Shown piece after piece: positions 57,301-64,000 of a stretch of 64,000 bases of DNA (the stretch's first letter is position 1; each line of letters starts with the position of its first letter). The notes below the pieces were generated by a model that was not told the origin of the DNA, made no database searches, and saw nothing but the letters and a program-made list of their open reading frames with translations. A program made the position numbers and the translations under genes. Origin of the DNA: Secundilactobacillus paracollinoides DSM 15502 = JCM 11969 (GTDB taxonomy: Bacteria > Bacillota > Bacilli > Lactobacillales > Lactobacillaceae); assembly GCF_001311135.1 (NCBI RefSeq), contig NZ_BBAG01000011.1:1-64000 (forward strand). The letters are read 5' to 3'.

Positions 57301-57895
57301 CAACGATATCTACCACGGTATCGCTATGCAGATGATGACTTATTTGGATGTGGTGCAACGCAACATGGCACTGCTGACAGATGATCCAGATGCTGAGCTG
57401 GCCGGTGCGTTGTACCTGCATTTGAAGAATCCAACGCTGGCACCCAACGACTTAAAAACGGATCTGATGTCGGCCATTTTGTCTAAGGAACAGTACAAGG
57501 GACTGCTGGTTAACGATGATAACCTGTTACAGCACCTGGAACCGGACCGCGACTCGAACCCGGCGAGTGTTTATCCTTACGCTTACACCAAATCGGGGAG
57601 TTTGAAGAAAAATGTTGGGACCATCGTTACGGCGGATGAGCTGAAAGATTTGCTGTCGTTTACCGAAATGAAGATCACGGATGCCGCCAACGCTATTTTT
57701 GACGGGCATCTGGATCTCAATCCTGTGAAATATCCGAACGGGCGCACAGCAATGCAGTACTCACCATACAAGGCCATTATGCAATTTGATCCGATGCTGC
57801 CAGAAAACGACTACCGCTTATTGACAGCTGACCGGGACAAACAAGTGATCCTACAACGGATGCAAGAGGAGTTGAAACAACGTGGACTACACTAA
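54326..57895 (+). CDS. rexB: ATP-dependent helicase-nuclease subunit B
   Basis: AddB-like partner of RexA in double-strand-break resection and recombination. 1189 residues. The N-terminal FIIGPASVDHQAELL stands where AddB has a Walker A loop and lacks the GKT, as in other RexB proteins. A helicase-like middle part lacks motor residues. The C-terminal nuclease domain includes VRGKIDRIDTM..VGVVDYKSS (PD-D/E-x-K) and MQMMTYLDV. ATG follows AAAGGTG. The last 14 bases overlap rexA. Intact over 3.5 kb. Confidence 0.9.
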   Translation: MSLQFIIGPASVDHQAELLNALTTSLEAHPGDQFYYIVPNHIKFESEVQILDRLAQQAGKQDTGYAQSAVQVLSMTRLAWFFMKNTPDYQLPRVSEAGLNMLVYQAIIDHRSELKLFAGEADRPGFISLLTRQLMELKTGQVSAFDLGQVAEKITGSSADLDAKLHDLVLIYDNFDAAMANKYVANTDLLNQLSDYLKNRDLSHTHFYFDGFSQTQFSAQEMALLTTLMQGADEVKVALTLDHGTPTPETINEQSLFFQPSRTYLRLYQTARSLSVPVMTDVLAKQSRVAPDLQRLETYWQKSATGLGRPQPETLSTADSIQIIQADNRYAEVARVAAMIRQLVAEKGYRYADFLIVTRHLDKYQNVLGPIMSAQEISYFSDVSQFMADHPLVELISALFEVKRRHYQYADLMRLLKTELLLPKTDDGQSMSVLKFRDALFKTENWVLKMGYQGGKWLQKEDWPYARLRTDDLGTQTSADDTVGQQINGIRHFVRDTLPPFFKRLDQAQNGREAAQILVRFLTNAGVVDQLMSWRDQAIDRGDLITAGQPEQTWNTFCDLLDEYVTILGDRQFVSDDFLALLLAGFEGANYSQIPSTLDQVVISESGIIQMNNRKITFMIGATDKVMPDNTLPTRLLNDQDRQQLVLPEGEYLGDTGVMTLQGEPYLNYLAFMTPSERLIFTYPLSEDGESQNQISPYVAQIQQHFNLTIEHHAATPQADDQTLRPYLGAKRATLRHLVQAANNSRENNHALSPSWQYVYHVLDQDAGTHDLTEKLMGSIAYRNQPVQLTPDIVDGLYSTTINSSISKLEEFYQNQYAYFLKYGLHLQERDAFELSPANTGEFFHASLDMLMKRVNAEHIDLTALDAQQLTQLVNEITTAVLDDPMNLQYAILNSSHRMQYIKRQLIALIQQTARAFHEQGKYTPMRAKQTEVMFGHIGAENGLPALKFDLPHEKKVQVRGKIDRIDTMKVENSNQYVGVVDYKSSAHKVDLNDIYHGIAMQMMTYLDVVQRNMALLTDDPDAELAGALYLHLKNPTLAPNDLKTDLMSAILSKEQYKGLLVNDDNLLQHLEPDRDSNPASVYPYAYTKSGSLKKNVGTIVTADELKDLLSFTEMKITDAANAIFDGHLDLNPVKYPNGRTAMQYSPYKAIMQFDPMLPENDYRLLTADRDKQVILQRMQEELKQRGLH

Positions 57896-60800
57896 AAGCC
57901 AACAAGCGGTACTTGACACCCACCACACGAATCTGCTGGTTTCGGCATCGGCCGGTTCCGGTAAAACGCGGGTGCTTGTGGACCGCGTCATTAACATGAT
58001 CCTTGATCACGAAAGTATCGATCATTTGCTGATTGTCACCTTTACTCGAGCGGCGGCTAAAGAAATGAAGGATCGAATCGAATCGGCATTAAAACAACAG
58101 ATCAACCAGGTCGACGCTGAAGAACGCCGGTATCTCACCCGTCAACTGGCACTTTTACCAGTGGCGGCCATCAGTACCATGGATGCATTTTGTCAGCAGA
58201 TCGTTGAGCGTTATTACTACCTGATCAATTTAGATCCGGTCTTTCGAATTCTTGGTGATGCTTCAGAAAGTGCATTGTTAAAAGAAGAAGTCTGGGACGA
58301 CGTTCGTGAAGACCTGTATGCCAACGATGAGGACGGCAAGTTTCAAGAACTGGTGACGAATTTTTCCAGCGACCGTTCTGACGATGGGCTAACGACAGTC
58401 GTTGACGACGTTTTTCGGTTCATGGGTGCTAAACCGGATCCTGATGACTGGTTAGCTCATCTTGGCGACAACTATGCGGTCGATCAGGACCTCATGACAG
58501 CACCAATCGTTAAAACACGGCTGTTGCCAATTATTCAAGACAAGCTGGCAAGCGCTAAATCAGAGCTGACGGCTGCTAAAAGATTAGCCGCGGATGAGCA
58601 GGTTGACCAAGTCGTGACCTACATGGACAGCTTGTTGGCACAACTGGATGAGCTGCACTCAGATGCAACGTCTTGGGATGCGTTTCGTGCCCAGGTTGAA
58701 GCATTCGACTGGGGCCGGTTGCCGAGTATTCGAAAAACAAATGAGGCTTACGACGGGTACCAGCTCGTTAAAGATCAGGTTGCCAGCCATAAGAAAGCGG
58801 CTAAGGAAGATCAGTTGGATGAGATCTTATCGTTCATGCCGCAGGATGAGATTGTGACGATTGCGACGATGCACCATAGTGAGCAGATCGTCCGCCAGTT
58901 GGCAACGGTCGTTCAGACGTTTAGCGACGCCTATGCCAAAGAAAAACGCCGGCGTCATGTCCTAGAGTTTAGCGATGTTGAACACTTTGCACTGCAGATC
59001 TTGGAAGCTCAAACAGATGAGGCCAAAGCGGTTCGTCAGCAATTGCAAACGGACTACCACGAAATCATGGTTGATGAGTATCAGGACACCAATGAATTGC
59101 AGGAAGCTATCGTGACGTCTCTTGCTCAGGATGACCCCGGGAACCTCTTCATGGTGGGCGATATCAAACAATCCATTTACCGTTTCCGATTAGCGGAACC
59201 GCAACTGTTTTTAACAAAGTTCCAGCGCTATCAGGCCGACCCGACAGCCGGTAAGGAGATCACGTTGGCGGAAAATTTCCGGTCCATGGCAAACGTGGAC
59301 AATTTTACGAACCTGATCTTTACCCAGATCATGGATGAAAAACTCGGTCAAATCAGCTATAGCGGCTCTGCTAAACTCGTGTACGGCGCATCATATCCGA
59401 CGAGTTTGCCGAACGCGGCATCACTGCTGATATACGAAACTGAGGCACCGACGGAAAAGGCACCTGGTGACGTACCTGATAAGGACGCTGGCCAGGTCAC
59501 CGTTGTCGCCCAGCAGATTGCTGAATTAATGCATGATCAAACGACTATCTGGGATCGGCGGGCACAAGCCATGCGCCCACTGACCTACCAAGACATTGCG
59601 ATTATTGCACCGACAAAAACGAACAATTTGGAGATTCAAGACCAGTTTGGCCGACTTGGGATTCCTGTCCAGATCAATGACGCCCAGAGTTACTTTAAAA
59701 CCACTGAGATTCAGATCATGATGTCGCTGTTGCAGCTGATCGATAACCCTTACCAGGATATTCCACTGGCAGCAGTGTTACGGTCACCCATCGTTGGCTT
59801 AAACGAAAATGAGTTGGCCTTCCTCAGAATTACCGATAAGACGGACGATTATTTCTCAGCCTTGCAACACTTTTTGATTAACTACGAAGCCGATTATGCG
59901 GGGCAGGCATACGCTGACAGTCTGCAACCTAAAGTCGCCAATTTTATTGAACAGCTGACGACGTTTCAGACAATTGCGCGCAAGCAGCCCTTGGCGACCC
60001 TCATTTGGCAGATCTATCAGCAGACCGGTTTTCTGGACTACGTTGCTGGGATGCCAGCTGGGGTACAGCGACAAGCTAATCTGCACGCCCTGTATGAACG
60101 GGCGGCCGACTATGAGCGCAACGGATTTAAAGGACTCTTTCAATTCGTTCGGTTCATTGAGCGGATGCAAAACAACGATCAGGACCTGGCAGAAGCGGCA
60201 GCGGAGACCACCGATAACGCTGTCCAGGTTATGACGATCCACGGGAGCAAAGGTCTTGAATTCCCAGTGGTCTTTCTCCTCGACACGTCACGCAATTTCA
60301 ACATGCAGGACACTACGGAACGCGCACTGTTAAATAACCAACTGGGTATCGGGATCGATGATTTTCAGCCAGATACGCGACTGGTGGTGCCGTCCATTCC
60401 TAAAATGGTGATCAAAGAAACAACTAAGCAGGAATCACTCGCGGAGGAAATGCGGAAACTGTACGTGGCGCTGACCCGGGCTGAGCAGCGGTTGTACATT
60501 GTTGGCGCCTGCAAACAACAGGCTGATTTATTAAAGACCTGGCAGGCGGCCGCCCAGGACCAGCAGCTGGTCTTGAACCCAACACTGCGGGGGAAGACGC
60601 ATAACTATTTGGACTGGATCGGGATGTCGCTGGTTCGCCACCCTAAGTTTCAGGCGACTGATGCACAACCGCTTCAGGCACTGGCTGACGATCCAACTGA
60701 CTTTGATATCACGTTTATCACCCCGGATAGACTGACTGAAATGGCAGCCTACCAAAAGCCGATTACTGGCAGTACCTGGCTAACTGATTTAAAAGAACAA

Positions 60801-61570
60801 CTGAAAACCACCGATTTTGCGAGTGTGGACGTCGACCAGATCGACCAGGTTTTGGACATGCAGTATGGGTTTGAACCAGAGATGCGGACGACGGCGTACC
60901 AGTCAGTTTCAGAAATTAAACGCCTCTTTGAAGATCCCGATATGTTGCAATTAGGCAGTATAACCCCCAGTGGCAGCAATCACACGGGAACCGGTTCGTG
61001 ACGAGTGACTTTAAACAGCCAGCCTTTCTGCAGACGGTGACGGCGCCTACTTCGGCTGAAGTGGGGACAGCGACCCATTTGGTTTTGCAGGAATTATCGT
61101 TGACACAGCCCATTACGTTGGCGGCCATTGACCAGCAAATTCAAACCTTAGTTGCTGATCAGGTGATGGCCGAACCGATTGCGGCACAAATTGACCGTGA
61201 GCATGTGTTGCGGCTGTTTGATACCGAGTTGGGACAAGCAATCGTCGCCCATGGCACTCGGACGCAGCGAGAAACACCGTTTTCACTACTGCTACCTGCT
61301 CACCAAGTCTTTGAGGATCTGCACGATGAGCAGGCTAAAATCCTGATTCATGGGATCATTGACGGGTATTTCGAAGATGAAGACGGGATTACGCTGTTTG
61401 ACTATAAGACGGATCACGTGGCCCCAGGTGAAAGCGGTATTGCGAAGATCAAGGATCGCTATTCAGGTCAGCTAAATTTATACGCGCAGGCCTTGTCGGA
61501 TATGACGGGCAAGCCGGTGGTCAGAAAGTACCTGTTCTTGCTGGCGACGGGAGAAGCGGTGGCGATGTAG
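57882..61570 (+). pseudogene. rexA: ATP-dependent helicase-nuclease subunit A, one frameshift
   Basis: UvrD-type helicase with nuclease tail. Walker A SASAGSGKTRVLVDR (about 20-34), FTRAAAKEMKDR, STMDAFCQQIV, Walker B MVDEYQDTNELQ, LAENFRSM, MTIHGSKGLEFPVVFLLD, KLYVALTRAEQRLYI; C-terminal nuclease ITLFDYKTDHV and YSGQLNLYAQAL. GTG 57882 lies within the rexB end. One base is lost at about 60953 (GG[N]CAGTAT), restoring LGQYNPQWQQSHG; the repaired length is 1229, normal. If real, the lesion removes only the nuclease domain and would leave a helicase. Confidence 0.9.
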
Positions 61571-61575
61571 AGCGG

Positions 61576-61700
61576 TAGAGCGCGGAACAAGGCGGGTTAG
61601 GGGCGGTGTGTAACGGACGGTGACCGAAAAGTCCGGGCCTGACTTTTTGGTCACCGTCCGTTACACGTTAGCCCCGTGCCTTGTGGAGCGCGTTTCGGCA
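61576..61700 (+). repeat. family B palindromic repeat B17
   Basis: TAGAGCGCGGAAC.. five bases after the rexA stop. Inner stem GGACGGTGACCGAAAAGTC / GACTTTTTGGTCACCGTCC, a paired change from B2. Confidence 0.9.
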
Positions 61701-61767
61701 CGGTAGCCAAGCCAGGCCGATCGCCCATATTTCGAAATAGAAGCCAAAACGGCTCTAATGAACCCAC

Positions 61768-61816
61768 AAAAAACAGCTTCCAACTGTCACGAATGACATC
61801 TGGAAGCTGTTTTTTG
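61768..61816. terminator. bidirectional terminator
   Basis: AAAAAACAGCTTCCA..GTC / GAC..TGGAAGCTGTTTTTT. Confidence 0.85.
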
Positions 61817-61863
61817 TCTCTAAATCATGCATCACAGGCTAAACAACGTTGTAATCACACCAA

Positions 61864-62019
61864 TCATAAAACAGCCACAACACTCATCACAATGATGGGG
61901 GCGTTTTTAAATGAATGGTTAGCGCGGAACAGCGCAACGATTGCTGTGATGACGACAATTAAGCCGACAATAAATAAAATGAGCAACTTTATTTGAACCT
62001 TTGTATCTGGCACAGTCAT
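61864..62019 (-). CDS. small membrane protein
   Basis: ATG 62019 follows GAGGTGATT; 51 residues to TGA at 61866-61864. One membrane segment (KLLILFIVGLIVVITAIVAL) and the start of a second (APIIVMSVVAV). A single lost base at the end would continue it as FMIGVITTLFSL to TGA 61834-61832, completing the second segment, so a frameshift is possible. Starts 13 bases after the GNAT gene: one operon. Unknown function. Confidence 0.6.
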   Translation of the reverse strand: MTVPDTKVQIKLLILFIVGLIVVITAIVALFRANHSFKNAPIIVMSVVAVL

Positions 62020-62032
62020 GGAATCACCTCAT

Positions 62033-62557
62033 TTACAGAATGACGAGTTCATAGGCGTAACGGAGCGCTTTTGAGTCATGCATGTAGACCTTGCCACGGT
62101 AGTTAAACCCGCTTGTTTTGATCACGTGTTGCATGGCCTGGTTGTCAGGGTGCGTATCAATTCGAACATCCCGGTAGCCAAGAATACTTGAAATGGTGAT
62201 CAACCCGCTCATAAGTCGATTAGCAAGATGCTGACCGCGAAAGTGGCTGGAAACGGCAATGCGATGAATGGCGGTGTAGCGGGCCAGTGTACCGGTCTGC
62301 CACTCGCCGTCATCAATGGTGAGGTAGTTGACGTCGATCCCTTGATGCAACGCTGCAGTACCGGCAACGGTCCCGTCGACAACGAGCACGTAGGTGATCC
62401 CTTCGTCAATATCATTTTTGAGGTCGTCGTCGGCAGGGTAGCCATCCTGCCATTGGTCGATACCTTGCTGTTTTAAAAAGCCTTTTGCATCATGAATAAT
62501 GCTGGTAATGCTTGGCAAGTCAGCCTGAGTGGCTTGCCGTAGATAGGTTGCAGTCAT
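62033..62557 (-). CDS. GNAT-family N-acetyltransferase
   Basis: 174 residues. LRQATQADLPSITSIIHDAKGFLKQQGIDQWQDGYP at the N-terminus, the acetyl-CoA loop VSSHFRGQHLANRLM, and RIDTHPDNQAMQHVIKTSGF near the end. Substrate unknown; resembles the QGIDQWQ-type acetyltransferases common in lactobacilli. ATG 62557 follows GAGAAGAGG. Intact, with the small membrane protein behind it. Confidence 0.85.
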   Translation of the reverse strand: MTATYLRQATQADLPSITSIIHDAKGFLKQQGIDQWQDGYPADDDLKNDIDEGITYVLVVDGTVAGTAALHQGIDVNYLTIDDGEWQTGTLARYTAIHRIAVSSHFRGQHLANRLMSGLITISSILGYRDVRIDTHPDNQAMQHVIKTSGFNYRGKVYMHDSKALRYAYELVIL

Positions 62558-62760
62558 GACAGAATCCTCTTCTCAATTGACCGGTGGTGGATGCGCCGGC
62601 CGCGTTTTTTAACGGTGTTTATTATAGATTAAATTATCGTGAGGAACAAGCACAGCGCAACCAAGATTGCCTTAAGAAAATGGAAACGTTTTAATTTATC
62701 AACACGTGTTCATTAACTTCATGATACACTGAAATTGAGAGATCAATTCTAGGGGTGGTA

Positions 62761-63489
62761 ATGTTGCATTATGGAGAAGTCAAACGAGGAACGTTTATTA
62801 ACCGGCCTAACCGGTTCATCGCGACGTGTGAATTGGCCGGTCAACGGGTGGTCACACACGTTAAAAATACGGGGCGCAGCAAGGAACTGCTGATTCCTGG
62901 GGAAACGACGGTGGCGTTGAGTTATCAACCAAAGCCAACCCGTAAAACGGCGTACGATCTGGTGGCTGTTCAAAAACGCGGCCAGTGGGTCAATATTGAC
63001 AGCCAAGCGCCAAACAAAATTGTGCTAGAAGCGTATAGCCAGGGCAAGCTCGACCTACCAGGGATTGGCACCTTAGCACAGTTAAAGCCAGAAGTGGTCT
63101 ACGATCAGTCACGACTGGACTTTTGCAGCGAGACTGATTCGGGGGAAACACTATGGATCGAAGTGAAGGGTGTCACCTTAGAAAACGATGGTGTGGTTGC
63201 CTTTCCAGATGCACCAACAACTCGGGCAGTTAAACACGTTCATGAGTTGACACGCATTGTCAAAGAAGGACAGTCTGCTTGTTTGTTGTTTGTGGTACAG
63301 CTGTCATTCGCAGATGTCATGACCATTTATCAAGAACGAGCACCAAAACTTGCGGTCGCGATTCATGAAGCACGGGCAGCCGGTGTTCACGTCGTTGCCA
63401 TGGATTGTCAGGTGACTGAGGATACGCTGACACTACGACGCCCGGTGCCGTTTGATTCGAGTCTTGTTTTTCATGAAGCGATACATTAA
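62761..63489 (+). CDS. sfsA: SfsA-family DNA-binding/nuclease-like protein
   Basis: 242 residues. Sugar fermentation stimulation protein A: GEVKRGTFINRPNRFIATCEL, THVKNTGRSKELLIPG, RLDFCSETDSGETLWIEVKGVTLENDGVVAFPDAPTTRAVKHV, matching the family's conserved core (PD-D/E-x-K-like fold). ATG 62761 follows AGGGGTGG; GTG 62755 overlaps the ribosome site. Intact. Physiological role not well established. Confidence 0.88.
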   Translation: MLHYGEVKRGTFINRPNRFIATCELAGQRVVTHVKNTGRSKELLIPGETTVALSYQPKPTRKTAYDLVAVQKRGQWVNIDSQAPNKIVLEAYSQGKLDLPGIGTLAQLKPEVVYDQSRLDFCSETDSGETLWIEVKGVTLENDGVVAFPDAPTTRAVKHVHELTRIVKEGQSACLLFVVQLSFADVMTIYQERAPKLAVAIHEARAAGVHVVAMDCQVTEDTLTLRRPVPFDSSLVFHEAIH

Positions 63490-63540
63490 AAAACTGTTCA
63501 TGGGCTTCCAGGTGCACTGGACGCTCATGAACAGTTTTTT
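63487..63540. terminator. bidirectional terminator between sfsA and the thiolase
   Basis: AAAAAACTGTTCATG..CCAG / CTGG..CATGAACAGTTTTTT. Confidence 0.9.
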
Positions 63541-63621
63541 AGATGTCACTTTAGCTAGCTGTATGGCCGCTTAGATTGGTGGCAATGAAACAGTATTTAC
63601 TGAACACTAAGGCAACGCGCT

Positions 63622-64000
63622 TTACTCAAGGTGTAGACTCAGCGCCACGCCCATCCCGCCGCCTACGCAGAGGGTGGCAATACCTGTTTTTAGGTTTTCT
63701 CGTTTTAAATCGTGGACCAGAGTGGTGACGATTCTGGCACCCGACGCGCCCACCGGGTGGCCCAATGCGATTGCGCCACCATTGACGTTGACCTTATCGT
63801 CTGGAATTTGCAGATCGCGCATGACGGCGACCGTTTGGGCTGCGAATGCCTCGTTGATTTCGAAGCGGTCGATGTCATCAATACTCATTTGTTGTTTTGC
63901 TAGGAGTTGATTGACAGCATAGAAGGGTGCATAGCCCATATAGTTAGGGTCGATGCCGGCTTCTTGGTACGTATCCAGAACGGCTAAGTAAGGGATATTG
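63622..64000 (-). CDS. acetyl-CoA acetyltransferase (thiolase), C-terminal part
   Basis: Gene enters from beyond the window end; 126 codons seen. [15 protein letters not shown] (catalytic-domain motif), [19 protein letters not shown] (His motif) and [11 protein letters not shown] with the acid/base Cys are diagnostic. Condenses two acetyl-CoA to acetoacetyl-CoA, the entry to the mevalonate pathway in lactobacilli. The open frame continues upstream past 64000 without a start. Confidence 0.9.
   Translation of the reverse strand, partial: NIPYLAVLDTYQEAGIDPNYMGYAPFYAVNQLLAKQQMSIDDIDRFEINEAFAAQTVAVMRDLQIPDDKVNVNGGAIALGHPVGASGARIVTTLVHDLKRENLKTGIATLCVGGGMGVALSLHLE

Noticed and set aside
21048-61700. 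family B hairpins as plain intrinsic terminators or as CRISPR repeats
   Set aside because: No T run follows the stems, copies are dispersed and in both orientations, and the arrays have no unique spacers between short identical repeats.

Overview
The window looks like a low-to-mid GC Gram-positive chromosome, most likely a member of the Lactobacillaceae. The indicators are strong AGGAGG ribosome sites, a RexAB (AddAB-type) helicase-nuclease, a tannin-type gallate decarboxylase set (LpdC/LpdB/LpdD), a helveticin J-like bacteriocin gene, CcpA-type cre sites, a T-box leader and an IS30 element. No rRNA, tRNA or CRISPR array was seen. Two parS-type palindromes (3335-3350 and 25726-25741) suggest the origin-proximal part of the chromosome.

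Layout: 0.3-3.3 kb holds a broken helveticin-like gene and two broken secreted paralogues. 3.4-12 kb holds gltBD and hom. 12.5-17 kb holds an alcohol dehydrogenase, a ROK regulator and a D,D-carboxypeptidase. 18-22.5 kb is a GNAT/LysR/lpdC-lpdB-lpdD gallate decarboxylase cluster. 22.6-27.7 kb holds MarR, a second alcohol dehydrogenase and two old-yellow-enzyme genes. 27.7-37.4 kb holds a degenerate tyrosine recombinase, a lipid-linked-oligosaccharide flippase-like gene, a lipoprotein, a secreted nuclease, a secreted unknown, an NAD(P)-binding protein, a 49-residue membrane protein and cardiolipin synthase. 37.4-38.3 kb is a non-coding stretch with a cre-controlled promoter. 38.4-44.8 kb is a branched-chain amino-acid ABC transporter operon (livJHMGF plus a CBS/ACT protein) behind a leader-peptide attenuator. 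45-49 kb holds a purine permease, an NAD(P)-binding protein and brnQ behind a T-box. 49.0-50.2 kb is an IS30 element. 50.8-52.8 kb is proBA, 54.3-61.6 kb is rexBA, and the end holds a GNAT, sfsA and the 3' part of a thiolase.

Three things stand out. First, two families of highly structured intergenic repeats fill the gaps. Family A (about 255 bp, eight full copies plus fragments) folds as a closing stem carrying two hairpins, followed by a conserved tail; stems are exchanged between copies while pairing is kept. Family B (about 125 bp, about 17 copies or pieces) is one long imperfect hairpin whose first bases supply or touch the stop codon of at least five genes. Second, branched-chain amino-acid uptake is governed by two different RNA sensors about 4 kb apart: a Leu/Val-codon leader peptide for liv and a T-box for brnQ. 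Third, 15 genes carry inferred single-base losses, 21 in all, usually in short G or C runs. The repaired lengths are all multiples of three, which points to systematic sequence error as much as to gene decay. I mark such genes as pseudogenes but describe the intact product.
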